From contig JABCZG010000017.1 of NCBI GenBank assembly GCA_013289835.1, positions 1 through 64,000 of the forward strand: 64,000 nt of DNA, read 5' to 3'. Both the position numbers and the translations under genes were made by a program. The notes under the pieces were generated by a model, which searched no databases, was not told the origin of the DNA, and saw only the letters and a program-made list of their open reading frames with translations. Below, piece by piece: positions 54,494 through 62,542 of this stretch (positions are counted from its first letter, which is position 1; every line of letters starts with the position of its first letter). The DNA is from Acidobacteriota bacterium (GTDB taxonomy: Bacteria; Acidobacteriota; Terriglobia; Acidiferrales; UBA7541).

Positions 54494-56011
54494 ATGACGG
54501 CCAGCACCTCCATGCAATCCTCGGGACATTCCAAGCCGCGCACCATCGGCGAGCTCAAACGCATTCCCGATTTTGATCCTCGCGGCGCCTCGCGCTCCGT
54601 CAAGGATGAAATCCGCCGCAATCTCTTGCGCGCCGTCGAAAAAAACGAAATTTTGTTCCCCGGCGTTCACGGCTACGAAGACACCGTCATTCCTCAGATC
54701 GTCAACGCCCTGCTGTCGCGCCACAATTTCATCTTGCTCGGCCTTCGCGGCCAAGCCAAAAGCCGTATCCTGCGCGGCCTCATCAACCTGCTCGATCCAG
54801 AAATGCCAGTCGTGGCCGGTTGCGAAATCAACGACGATCCCTTGAATCCCATCTGCCGCGCCTGCCGCGAAAAAATCGCCGCCGAAGGTGATAACACGCC
54901 CATTGCCTGGATGCCCCGCGAAAACCGTTTCGTCGAAAAACTCGCCACTCCCGATGTCACCATGGCCGACATCATCGGCGATGTGGATCCCATCCGCGCC
55001 GCCCGCGGCGGCCGCGATCTCTCCGACGAGCTCACCATCCACTACGGCCTGCTCCCGCGCGCCAATCGCGGCATATTCGCCATCAACGAACTCCCCGACC
55101 TCGCCGGAAAAATTCAAGTCGGCCTATTCAACATTATGCAAGAAGGCGACATCCAGATTAAGGGCTATCCTCTGCGTCTTCCTCTTGACGTCCTTCTGGT
55201 CTTCACCGCCAACCCCGAGGACTACACCGCGCGCGGAAAAATCATCACGCCTCTCAAAGACCGCATCGGCGCCGAAATTCGTACCCATTACCCATCAACT
55301 GTCGACGAGGGCATGGCCATCACCGCCCAGGAAGCCTGGGTCGGCCGCGACTCCGGCAAGAAAATCGACGTCCCACCCTATCTTCGCCAAGTTGTCGAAG
55401 AGATTGCCTTCCAGGCTCGCGAGGACAAACGCGTGGACCGCCGCTCCGGCGTCAGCCAGCGCCTTCCCATCACCACGCTCGAAAGCCTGGTCAGCAGCGC
55501 CGAGCAGCGCGCCGCGCGCACCGGCGAGAAAAATGTCGTCGCCCGCGTCGCCGACGTCTACGCCGCCCTCCCGGCCATCACCGGAAAAATGGAGCTCGAA
55601 TACGAAGGCGAACTCAAAGGCGCCGACACCATCGCTCGCGAACTCATTCGCACCGCTGTTGGTCGCGTCTTCAGCAAACATTTCCCCGGCGTGGATTTCC
55701 AGCCTGTCATTCAATGGTTCGAACTCGGCGGCGAATTGAAGCTCCCCGAATTGGCCACCACTCAGGAGCGCCACCAGCAACTCTCGAAAATCCAAGGCTT
55801 AATGGACCACGTTGGTAAACTCGGCGTCGAAAACCGCAAAGACCCCGGCACCGCCGCAGCCGCCGCCGAAATGATCCTAGAGGGCCTATGGGCCCACCGC
55901 CGCATCGGCCGCAGCGAAGAACGCGGCTACTACGCCGAAAAGCCCAAACAACCCGACCCACGCGACCCCCGCGAATCGCAAAACCGCGGCCCCCGCCGCC
56001 AATTCAACTAA
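54494..56011 (+). CDS. MoxR/ChlI-type AAA+ ATPase
   Basis: 505 residues from the ATG at 54494. Walker A is the variant GLRGQAKS with K89 (Ala replaces Gly of GKS), usual for the magnesium-chelatase-like subfamily. Walker B NRGIFAINELPDL, a sensor VFTANPEDYTARGKIITPLKDRIG, and a long helical C-terminus. Works with the VWA protein downstream. The substrate is unknown; a Mg-chelatase role is unlikely because there are no other chlorophyll genes. Confidence 0.85.
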   Translation: MTASTSMQSSGHSKPRTIGELKRIPDFDPRGASRSVKDEIRRNLLRAVEKNEILFPGVHGYEDTVIPQIVNALLSRHNFILLGLRGQAKSRILRGLINLLDPEMPVVAGCEINDDPLNPICRACREKIAAEGDNTPIAWMPRENRFVEKLATPDVTMADIIGDVDPIRAARGGRDLSDELTIHYGLLPRANRGIFAINELPDLAGKIQVGLFNIMQEGDIQIKGYPLRLPLDVLLVFTANPEDYTARGKIITPLKDRIGAEIRTHYPSTVDEGMAITAQEAWVGRDSGKKIDVPPYLRQVVEEIAFQAREDKRVDRRSGVSQRLPITTLESLVSSAEQRAARTGEKNVVARVADVYAALPAITGKMELEYEGELKGADTIARELIRTAVGRVFSKHFPGVDFQPVIQWFELGGELKLPELATTQERHQQLSKIQGLMDHVGKLGVENRKDPGTAAAAAEMILEGLWAHRRIGRSEERGYYAEKPKQPDPRDPRESQNRGPRRQFN

Positions 56012-56042
56012 TGTCCCCAAAGTCCACGCGCGCGCACCATCT

Positions 56043-56078
56043 GGAGTGCGGGAGCCCAGCTCCCGCTTTTGCAGCTCC
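56043..56078. repeat. Palindromic intergenic repeat, family A copy 1
   Basis: Hairpin GCGGGAG-CCCAG-CTCCCGC (56048-56066) with TTTT after it and outer GGAG/CTCC arms. The first 31 bases are identical to the copy at 57583. It follows the ATPase gene by 31 bases. Confidence 0.75.
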
Positions 56079-56127
56079 ACCGACACTCGACTCCGTCGCC
56101 GCGGCCGACTCGCAACCAATCCAATTC

Positions 56128-56160
56128 CTTGTAGGGGCGCAGCACCGCTGCGCCCTTCTT
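56128..56160. repeat. Palindromic intergenic repeat, family B copy 1
   Basis: TTGTAGGGGCGCAGC-ACC-GCTGCGCCC: a 9-bp perfect stem (56134-56142 with 56146-56154) and 3-base loop. A diverged second copy is at 59868. It could act as a REP-type element or terminator. Confidence 0.75.
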
Positions 56161-56220
56161 TGCCGCCAGCTCTTCGTAGACGTAATCAAACGCGCATCTC
56201 GATCAAGGCCGCGCTCCTCC

Positions 56221-56280
56221 ACCAGTCACCAGTCACGAGTCACCAGTCACGCACCATGCAACCTTCAACCTTCAACTTTG
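56221..56280 (+). repeat. Two adjacent heptanucleotide tandem tracts
   Basis: Four units near ACCAGTC at 56221-56248 and, from 56260, AACCTTC, AACCTTC, AACTTTG. Both have period 7. They span a possible ATG (56256) upstream of the chosen VWA start, so length change would shift the frame between the two start codons. Confidence 0.7.
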
Positions 56281-56300
56281 AGCAACCCAAGGCCCCGCCC

Positions 56301-57578
56301 ATGAAATTCATCCGCTACGGCAAATACACCGGCGAACCCGCCGACGCCATCGACCTCGAAGAACTCATCAAGCGCCTCGGCGACTTCTTCCTGCAAAGCG
56401 GCTTCGAATCCCAATACTACGGCGCTTCCCAAATGGACACCGAGCGCTCCATGGAAGCCCTGCGCGAAGCCATCCTCCGCGCCCTCCAGGAAGGCGACCT
56501 CCTCCCCGAAAACGCCATGACCGACGAGCTTCGTGAAATGTTGAACGACCCCAACGCCATGAACAGCCAGGCCATCAAGGATCTCCTAGACAAACTCACC
56601 GAGCGCCTCGCCAATGAAGGCTTCATCAATCCCCAGCAGCCCCCGCAAGTCACTCCGCCCCCGCAAACCTCCGCGCGCGGCCAGCTCGGCCAGCCCCACG
56701 AACGTCAGCCCGAAGCGCGCTTCGAAATCACTGACAAAACGATCGATTTTCTAGGATTCAAAACGCTTCAGGACTTACTAGGCTCACTCGGCCGGAGCAG
56801 CTTCGGCCGCCACGACACTCGCGACCTCTCCACCGGCGTCGAATCCGGCGGCGTCTCCCGCCCCTACGAATTCGGCGACACGCTCAACATGGACATCAGC
56901 GCCACGCTCTTCAACGCCGTCCGCCGCGAAGGCGCAAAAGTCCCCATCGAAATGACCTATTCCGACCTCATGGTCCATCAGTGCGAATACCACAGCTCCT
57001 GCGCCACCGTCGTCCTTCTCGATTGCAGCCACAGCATGATTCTTTACGGCGAGGACCGCTTCACGCCCGCCAAGCGCGTCGCCATGGCCCTCTCCCATCT
57101 CATTCGAACGCAATATCCCGGCGACACTCTCAGTCTCGTCCTCTTCCACGACTCCGCCGAGGAAGTCCCCCTCAGCGAACTCGCCCGCGTCCAGGTCGGC
57201 CCCTACTACACCAACACGCGCGAAGGCCTCCGCATGGCCCAGCGCATCCTCCTCCGCCAGAAAAAAGACATGCGCCAAATCATCATGATCACCGACGGCA
57301 AGCCTTCCGCGCTCACTCTCGAAGACGGCCGCATCTACAAAAACGCTTTCGGCCTCGATCCCTTCGTCGTCGGCCAAACCCTCGAAGAAGTCAACAAATG
57401 CAAACGCGCCGGCATCATGATCAACACCTTCATGCTCGCCAGCGATTATTCCCTCGTCCACTTCGTCCAGAAAATCACCGAAATGTGCCGCGGCAAAGCC
57501 TATTTCACCACTCCCTACACCCTAGGCCAATACCTCCTAATGGATTACATGCAGCGCAAAACCAAACAAATCCACTAA
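56301..57578 (+). CDS. VWA-domain protein, partner of MoxR ATPase
   Basis: 425 residues from the ATG at 56301 (an ATG 45 bases earlier is alternative). N-terminal helical domain ([30 protein letters not shown]), then a linker, then a VWA domain at about 233-410 with the MIDAS DxSxS at D241 (LLDCSHSM) and ITDGKPSAL. MoxR-VWA pairs remodel or load metal into partner proteins, as in CoxD/CoxE. It lies directly behind the ATPase gene, separated by repeats. Confidence 0.85.
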   Translation: MKFIRYGKYTGEPADAIDLEELIKRLGDFFLQSGFESQYYGASQMDTERSMEALREAILRALQEGDLLPENAMTDELREMLNDPNAMNSQAIKDLLDKLTERLANEGFINPQQPPQVTPPPQTSARGQLGQPHERQPEARFEITDKTIDFLGFKTLQDLLGSLGRSSFGRHDTRDLSTGVESGGVSRPYEFGDTLNMDISATLFNAVRREGAKVPIEMTYSDLMVHQCEYHSSCATVVLLDCSHSMILYGEDRFTPAKRVAMALSHLIRTQYPGDTLSLVLFHDSAEEVPLSELARVQVGPYYTNTREGLRMAQRILLRQKKDMRQIIMITDGKPSALTLEDGRIYKNAFGLDPFVVGQTLEEVNKCKRAGIMINTFMLASDYSLVHFVQKITEMCRGKAYFTTPYTLGQYLLMDYMQRKTKQIH

Positions 57579-57582
57579 CCAT

Positions 57583-57619
57583 GGAGTGCGGGAGCCCAGC
57601 TCCCGCTTTTGCAAACTCC
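57583..57619. repeat. Palindromic intergenic repeat, family A copy 2
   Basis: Identical to the copy at 56043 over 31 bases. It begins four bases after the VWA stop; the GCGGGAG/CTCCCGC stem followed by TTTT could also terminate the transcript. Confidence 0.75.
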
Positions 57620-57762
57620 ACAGCACCTCCATCCATGTCGTTGCCCATAATTTCGAATCGAGCAGTCTTGTCTTCCTCCGTGCCCTCTGTGACCTCCGTG
57701 CACTCTGTGTAAAATCCTTCTTTTGATTTCCCCCCCCGCGCATTTTCCCACCCCAACAAACC

Positions 57763-57771
57763 TGCTACCAT
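57763..57771 (+). promoter_or_regulatory. Extended -10, short-leader rhomboid gene
   Basis: TG-C-TACCAT lies ten bases before the ATG at 57782; the leader would be about four bases. Confidence 0.4.
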
Positions 57772-57781
57772 TCTTCCTCTT

Positions 57782-59161
57782 ATGCCCCTCCAACGTTGCG
57801 TCACCTGCGGCAAAAACTTCGACCCCGCGTCCTCCGCCGCCCCCTATTCCCTCAACTGCCCCTCCTGCGATCAAGACCGCGCCCAAGCCATCCGCGCCTC
57901 CTTACCCCCGCAACCCGTCGCTCCTCCCCCAACCGCCTTCCCCCTCACCATCGCCCTTATCGCCGCCTGCGCCCTCGTCTTCCGCGCTATGGTTTTAAGC
58001 GGAGCTTCGGCATTCAACCCCACTCCCGACCAAGCCATCAAATTTGGCGCCGACGTCGGTTTTCTCACCCTCAACGGCCAATGGTGGCGCCTCGTTACCA
58101 GCATGTTCGTCCACTTCGGCATCATCCATATCGGCCTCAATATGTGGTGCCTCTGGAACCTCGGCCGCGCCGCCGAGCAACTCCTCGGTCGTTTCTCCTA
58201 CCTCCTCGCCTATTTCGTCAGCGGCATCTTCGGCAGCATCGCCAGCGTCTACTGGCATCCGCAAGGCGTCGGGGCCGGCGCCTCCGGCGCCATCTTCGGC
58301 ATGGCCGGCGTCCTGGTTTCTTTTGTCTATTTGAAAAAAACTCCCGCCCACCTTCGTCCCAACAGCAACATGCTCGGCAGCCTCGGCACCTTCATCGCCT
58401 ACAATTTGATCTTCGGCGCCGCCATCCCCGGCATCAGCAACGCCGCCCACATCGGCGGCCTCGTCATGGGCCTAGCTGTCGGCGCGCTTCTCCCCAACGC
58501 CGCAGCCCCCGAATCCGCGCGCCGCGCTCGCCTCTCCTTCGTTACCGTCATCTCCGTGATCGTTCTCGCCGCCTCCGCCTTCGCCGCCAAACAACTCCGC
58601 GCCGGTGTCACCGACCTCTCCAGCATCCAGGACCTGCTCAAGACCGGAAAAACCGACGAAGCCCTGGCCCAATTGGAAAAATTGACCGCGCGCCAGCCAG
58701 ACTTCGCCCCCGCGCAGTCCATGCTCGCCTCTGTGTATTTTGGAAAAAGCCGCTACCCCGAAGCCCTCGCCGCCATGCAGAAAGCCTACGCCGCCGATCC
58801 GACCAACATTTCCTATCAGCAAAAACTCGGCAGCGCCTACCTAAATCTCGGCGAATACGATCAGGCCATCACGTTCTTCCAGAAGCTCATCACGCAAAAT
58901 CCAAAGGATTCCCGCGCCTATCTCGGCCTCGGCTCCGCCTACATGTCCCTCAAACAATACGACGCCGCCATCGCCCCATTCCGCCAAGCCGCCACTCTCG
59001 ACACCAAGTCCGCCCTTCCTCTCCACGCCCTCGGCCAAGCCCAGCTTCGCTCCGCCCAATACGCCGACGCCCAGCAAACCTATCGCCGCCTCCTAGCCCA
59101 ATTCCCCAACGACACCCAAGCCCAAGCCGCCCTCGCCTACGCCACCAGCCATCTCCGCTAG
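57782..59161 (+). CDS. Rhomboid protease with zinc ribbon and TPRs
   Basis: 459 residues. A four-Cys zinc ribbon at the N-terminus (CVTCGKNF, LNCPSCDQ); six membrane segments at about 50-265 with catalytic S168 (GAGASGAIFG) and H223 (AAHIGGLVMG); then a soluble C-terminus with about five TPR units (ALAQLEKLTARQPDFAPAQ, EYDQAITFFQKLITQNP, QYDAAIAPFRQAATLD). Rhomboids cut membrane proteins within the bilayer. The N-terminal ribbon plus TPR plan suggests cytosolic partner binding. Confidence 0.93.
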   Translation: MPLQRCVTCGKNFDPASSAAPYSLNCPSCDQDRAQAIRASLPPQPVAPPPTAFPLTIALIAACALVFRAMVLSGASAFNPTPDQAIKFGADVGFLTLNGQWWRLVTSMFVHFGIIHIGLNMWCLWNLGRAAEQLLGRFSYLLAYFVSGIFGSIASVYWHPQGVGAGASGAIFGMAGVLVSFVYLKKTPAHLRPNSNMLGSLGTFIAYNLIFGAAIPGISNAAHIGGLVMGLAVGALLPNAAAPESARRARLSFVTVISVIVLAASAFAAKQLRAGVTDLSSIQDLLKTGKTDEALAQLEKLTARQPDFAPAQSMLASVYFGKSRYPEALAAMQKAYAADPTNISYQQKLGSAYLNLGEYDQAITFFQKLITQNPKDSRAYLGLGSAYMSLKQYDAAIAPFRQAATLDTKSALPLHALGQAQLRSAQYADAQQTYRRLLAQFPNDTQAQAALAYATSHLR

Positions 59162-59205
59162 CAGCGCCTTTCACCGCGCTTCATGCACTTCAAAGTCCGT
59201 ACTGC

Positions 59206-59232
59206 TTGACATATAACGAATAACAGTATACT
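59206..59232 (+). promoter_or_regulatory. higBA promoter with palindrome
   Basis: TTGACA (59206-59211) and TATACT (59227-59232), spacer 15. AGTATACT at 59225-59232 is self-complementary and overlaps the -10, a plausible antitoxin operator. The GTG of higB is only nine bases after the -10. Confidence 0.5.
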
Positions 59233-59240
59233 TTGAGAGT

Positions 59241-59519
59241 GTGATTCGGTCGTTCCGCTGCGCCGACACCGAGCGTCTCTTCCGCCGGGAATCCGTCCGC
59301 CGGTTCAGGGCCATCGAACGCCAGGCCCTTCGGAAACTGGACATGCTGGACGCCGCTCCCGATATTCGAACGCTCGCGTCCTTGCCAGGAAATCGATTTG
59401 AGCCGTTGAGAGGCGATCGAAGGGGGCAGTACAGCATCCGCATCAACGAGCAATGGCGCATTTGTTTTGCGTGGCGCGATGGCGACGCCCATGAAGTTGA
59501 AATCGTGGACTACCACTAG
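59241..59519 (+). CDS. higB: HigB-type toxin (RelE/ParE superfamily)
   Basis: 92 residues, GTG start. IRSFRCADTERLFRRESVRRF, LASLPGNRFEPLRGDRRGQYSIRINEQWRICFAWRDGDAHEVEIVDYH is spread over the protein; the pieces LPGNRFEPL and INEQWRICF are characteristic of HigB mRNA interferases, which cut translated mRNA on the ribosome. Followed nine bases later by its antitoxin, the usual higBA order. Confidence 0.92.
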   Translation: MIRSFRCADTERLFRRESVRRFRAIERQALRKLDMLDAAPDIRTLASLPGNRFEPLRGDRRGQYSIRINEQWRICFAWRDGDAHEVEIVDYH

Positions 59520-59528
59520 GAGAGATCT

Positions 59529-59834
59529 TTGGCAAAGAAACTAAAGCCCGTGCATCCCGGGGAGATTCTTCGCGAAGAATTCATGGCCCCGTTGGGGTTG
59601 AGCATGAACAAAGTGGCCATGGCTCTGCGCGTCCCCGTCACTCGCATCGCCGATATCGTCAACCGCCGCCGCGGTATCACCGCCGACACCGCGCTGCGAT
59701 TCGCCCGTTACTTCAACAACGCTCCAGCTTTCTGGATGAATCTCCAAACCCGTTACGATCTCGAAGTCGCCGAAGATGAACTCGCCCTCCAAGTCGCCCG
59801 CGACGTCCAGCCCCTCGAAACTTCGACCACATGA
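59529..59834 (+). CDS. higA: HigA-type antitoxin
   Basis: 101 residues, TTG start after AGGAGA. VHPGEILREEFMAPLGLS, an Xre helix-turn-helix (MNKVAMALRVPVTRIADIVNRRRGIT) and ALRFARYFNNAPAFWMNLQTRYDLE define HigA (VapI). It neutralises HigB and represses the promoter upstream. Confidence 0.93.
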   Translation: MAKKLKPVHPGEILREEFMAPLGLSMNKVAMALRVPVTRIADIVNRRRGITADTALRFARYFNNAPAFWMNLQTRYDLEVAEDELALQVARDVQPLETSTT

Positions 59835-59867
59835 CAATTGCCAGCTACATCCTAGGCGCAATAGCTT

Positions 59868-59895
59868 TGTAGGGGCGGAGCATCGCTGCGCCCTC
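59868..59895. repeat. Palindromic intergenic repeat, family B copy 2
   Basis: TTGTAGGGGCGGAGC-ATC-GCTGCGCCC; the stem of nine positions (59873-59881 with 59885-59893) has one mismatch. It lies between the higA stop and the end of the DUF899 gene on the other strand. Confidence 0.7.
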
Positions 59896-59919
59896 CGATC
59901 CGCTCGGCGCGAACGAGCC

Positions 59920-60728
59920 CTACGAATGCTCATCCCCCGAGCAGCACGCCCCACCCTTCGTCTTCGCCGGCTCCACATACTCCGCATTCGCGTCCACGCG
60001 ATACCCCGCGTCATATTTATCGTGGTGCCGCACCCACGCCATCCCATGCTTCAACCCTTCTTCATCCCGTCCCTTCGGCGTCAGGTCCAGCCAGTTGCCC
60101 CAATTAAGATATCCAGTCCGCGCGAGTAGCTCGAATAGGTATGGAAAATGTTACCGGCCTCATCCTTGTAAAATACGCTCGTCCCCGGCCGTTCCTCGCT
60201 CGGAAATTTCTGCATCGTATAGTTGTAGTAGACCTCGCCTTTCTCGAGCTCCGCCTTGCTCATCGACACCTGATAGTCGTAATTGAACTCGCTCCCATTC
60301 GACGAAAACCACGGGAACTTCCACCCCATCCGCTTCTTGAACGCCTCAATCTGCGCCAGCGGCGCGCGCGAAACCACCACCAGCCGCACGTCCCGCGCCG
60401 CCAAATGCACCAAGCTCCCATCTATATGATCCGAAATGAACGAGCAGCTCGGGCACCCTTCCTTCCAGTCCGGCCCCAGCATGAAGTGATACACAATCAG
60501 CTGGCTTCGCCCGCCGAATAAATCCCTTAGCGTCTGCTTGCCGCTCGGTCCTTCAAACACGTATGCCTTCTCCACCTTCTCCCAAGGCATTTCGCGCCGC
60601 TGCCGGCTCACTTCATCCCGCAGCCGCGTAAACTCCTTCTCCTTCTTCAACAACTCCTTGCGCGCCGCCAGCCATTCTGCCGGCGACAACACCTTCGAAT
60701 GCTCCATCGCTCTCGTTGCCATATCCAT
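59920..60728 (-). pseudogene. DUF899 (thioredoxin-like) gene with frameshift
   Basis: The frame from the ATG at 60728 (RBS GAGAGGAG) runs 215 residues with LSPAEWLAARKELLKKEKEFTRLRDE, FMLGPDWKEGCPSCSF and GNIFHTYSSYSRGLD, then stops at 60081. A second frame picks up exactly there: NWGNWLDLTPKGRDEEGL, HHDKYDAGY and a Cys pair near the end, stopping at 59920. A one-base loss near 60108-60112 explains the break. DUF899 proteins are cytoplasmic, thioredoxin-like, of unknown role. Either a real inactivating indel or a sequencing error. Confidence 0.85.
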
Positions 60729-60891
60729 TTCTCCTCTCTTAAATCTCCACTTTCGGAGAAACCAACGACCCTGGAATTGCACAGAACATCTTGAATTTCG
60801 CGAATGCGGAGGCCACGGCGCCCCTCGTCCAAACAGGCCCCCGCATTCACTGCCCGTTCATTGACTCTAGACTCCGCCGCACTCTCCGGCT

Positions 60892-61368
60892 CTAGCTCGC
60901 AGCGGCTTGCGCCTTGGGCGCTTGCGCTGCTTGTCGCATTTGCGCCATGACCTTGCGGATCGCTTCGTTGGAACCGGGGCTGCGCTTCTCCCGCCACGCT
61001 TCCAGCCGGCCGCAGTGTTTTTCCAGGTTGGCAAGGAAGTTGGGGCTACTGAACATCGCCCGCCACGCCCCGATCACCGGCTTCACCTGCTCCCACACCA
61101 CCCACTGTTCCCCGTTGCTCTCGAAGAAAAACTCTTCCTCGATCAACCCGCGGTTCACAATGCTCGCCACCATCTCCCAATAACCGAGCACCATGCGCAT
61201 ATACGTGCTCCCCTGGCTCCCCGGAGGACACACGCGCAGCAAATCCTCCTCGGTTTTCACGTGGAAGTTGGCCGCAAACCAATCCCGCGCATCTCTCAAC
61301 TTTGCCTCGCGCCTCTCCTCGAACAACCGCAACATCAAATTGACTTGCTCGTTCGTTACTTCGCCCAT
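60892..61368 (-). CDS. Conserved hypothetical helical protein (DUF4760-like)
   Basis: 158 residues; ATG after AAAGGAG. Mostly helical: LMLRLFEERREAKLRDARDWFAANF, STYMRMVLGYWEMVASIVNRGLIEEEFFFES, WEQVKPVIGAWRAM. The pattern recalls DUF4760-type proteins; function unknown. It has no signal or membrane segment. The start overlaps the small CxxC gene by 13 bases, so it belongs to the arsR operon. Confidence 0.7.
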   Translation of the reverse strand: MGEVTNEQVNLMLRLFEERREAKLRDARDWFAANFHVKTEEDLLRVCPPGSQGSTYMRMVLGYWEMVASIVNRGLIEEEFFFESNGEQWVVWEQVKPVIGAWRAMFSSPNFLANLEKHCGRLEAWREKRSPGSNEAIRKVMAQMRQAAQAPKAQAAAS

Positions 61369-61514
61369 GGTTTCTCCTTTGAACTTTCATTACGCAGTGA
61401 TTTCTTCATGTGATTTTTCTTCCCGACCATCTTCACCAGCACAGCGGCCAACCCACCCGTAGACAGAACGCCCCCAATCATCATCGCCGCACTCGCCATA
61501 CACGCTGGACACAT
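61356..61514 (-). CDS. 52-residue CxxC single-pass membrane protein
   Basis: 52 residues, stop TAA at 61356-61358. It begins MCPACMAS, followed by a Gly/Ala/Met/Val-rich hydrophobic stretch (about 6-30) and a basic tail (KMVGKKNHMKKSLRNESSKE). GGAGAG lies eight bases upstream of the ATG. It sits 29 bases after the SRPBCC gene and overlaps the start of the next gene by 13 bases, in the same direction. The N-terminal CxxC could be a redox or metal site. No family name assigned. Confidence 0.7.
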   Translation of the reverse strand: MCPACMASAAMMIGGVLSTGGLAAVLVKMVGKKNHMKKSLRNESSKEKPWAK

Positions 61515-61543
61515 ACTGTCTCTCTCCGCGAGGATGCCCCCGC

Positions 61544-62017
61544 TCAGTGCGCCACTCCTGACTGTAGCCGCGCCATCTCCGCACGCCTCCGGACGCCTTC
61601 ATGGATGTACTTCCAACCACCTGTGACTCCTGTTCGGTGGTTTTCCAAAATCAGCCCGAGCGCCGTGTGATGAAACGTGATCAGCGTTCCGCCGTCTTTC
61701 TCGCTCAAGCGATACTGCACATTCGACACCGCCGGATACGACATGAACAACGGTCCCGTAATTTCCAGCAGCGTCGGCCGCTTGATGGCCTGCACCACTC
61801 CCCAGAAGTGGCCGTTACTGTCGCCCAGGTCGCGATACCACCGCCCGCCCGGCCACGCCTCCAGCTTCATCGGCATCGGCACGCTCTCGCGAGTTTCGTT
61901 GTGCGGCCCCAGTTGCTCCAGTAGCGCCGCAAACGTCGCGTCCAGCGACGCACGCACATAGATTTCCTCCGTGATGCCCAACGTCAAATCCTCAATTCTT
62001 GCTGCCGCCGTAATCAT
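61544..62017 (-). CDS. SRPBCC (AHSA1/START-like) protein
   Basis: 157 residues. ITEEIYVRASLDATFAALLEQLG, WPGGRWYRDLG, HFWGVVQAIKRPTLLEITGPLFMS, LITFHHTALG and WKYIHEGVRRRAEMA fit the SRPBCC fold used for hydrophobic ligand binding, of the AHSA1 kind often encoded beside ArsR regulators. Its start overlaps the regulator gene by 26 bases, implying coupled translation. Confidence 0.88.
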   Translation of the reverse strand: MITAAARIEDLTLGITEEIYVRASLDATFAALLEQLGPHNETRESVPMPMKLEAWPGGRWYRDLGDSNGHFWGVVQAIKRPTLLEITGPLFMSYPAVSNVQYRLSEKDGGTLITFHHTALGLILENHRTGVTGGWKYIHEGVRRRAEMARLQSGVAH

Positions 62018-62384
62018 CTTTCCTCCTTGGAATAAAATCCCGTTCCGAATCGTTTGACGGATTGCTCTTCCCTTCGGCGCGTTCCTTCACCCGGCTTAGT
62101 TGATGACGCCAGTATCGTGCAAACGTTTCCGTCCACTCGTGCAACGGCCGGATCGCCTCCGCATTCGTTCGATACAACATCCGCCGCCCGTCTCGCCGCA
62201 CATTGACGAGCCCAACCTCCAGCAACACGCGCAGGTGCTTCGACACCGACGGCTGCTCCATCCCCAGCGAGTCCACGATCTCCCCAACCGGCCGCTCCTG
62301 CAGAGCGATGAAATTCAGAATCTCTCGCCGCCGCGGCTCCGCCACCGCATTAAACGCATCCGAAGTTGTCGCCGCTCGCGCCAT
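61992..62384 (-). CDS. ArsR-family transcriptional regulator
   Basis: 130 residues from ATG 62384. Winged helix-turn-helix: FNAVAEPRRREILNFIALQERPVGEIVDSLGMEQPSVSKHLRVLLEVGLVNVRRDGRRMLY, given here in its family order. No Cys pair of metal-sensing ArsR is visible, so it is of the type paired with SRPBCC proteins. It probably represses its own promoter just upstream. Confidence 0.93.
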   Translation of the reverse strand: MARAATTSDAFNAVAEPRRREILNFIALQERPVGEIVDSLGMEQPSVSKHLRVLLEVGLVNVRRDGRRMLYRTNAEAIRPLHEWTETFARYWRHQLSRVKERAEGKSNPSNDSERDFIPRRKDDYGGSKN

Positions 62385-62390
62385 GCCCAA

Positions 62391-62418
62391 ATCATATTCC
62401 TATATGGGTATATGTCAA
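62391..62418 (-). promoter_or_regulatory. Leaderless arsR promoter with operator-like dyad
   Basis: On the minus strand TTGACA (62418-62413), 16-base spacer, TATGAT (62396-62391). The ATG at 62384 is at the predicted start of transcription. CATAT (62393-62397) and ATATG (62410-62414) form a dyad across the spacer and -10. Confidence 0.6.
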
Positions 62419-62542
62419 GCATTATTTTTTATGCGCTTTGTGACTTGCCCGGCCTTCCCCAACTCTTGACCTCTTCCCCTTTCTCCTATAGCCTCGCGCT
62501 CAATTCCTCGGTCATTCAACCTTTCTCCCCAGGAGGCTGCTC

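Noticed and set aside
56221..56250. CRISPR array
   Set aside because: The units are 7 bases with no spacers and there are no cas genes.
56046..56255. N-terminal extension of the VWA protein to 56046
   Set aside because: The extension reads through two hairpin repeats and tandem tracts and encodes low-complexity sequence.
54494..57578. Magnesium chelatase ChlI/ChlD for chlorophyll synthesis
   Set aside because: No ChlH or other chlorophyll gene is present; the pair matches general MoxR/VWA chaperone systems instead.
59541..60047. Minus-strand 168-codon frame near the DUF899 end
   Set aside because: It is in a different frame from both DUF899 pieces and gives an Arg-rich translation; the conserved residues are in the other frame.
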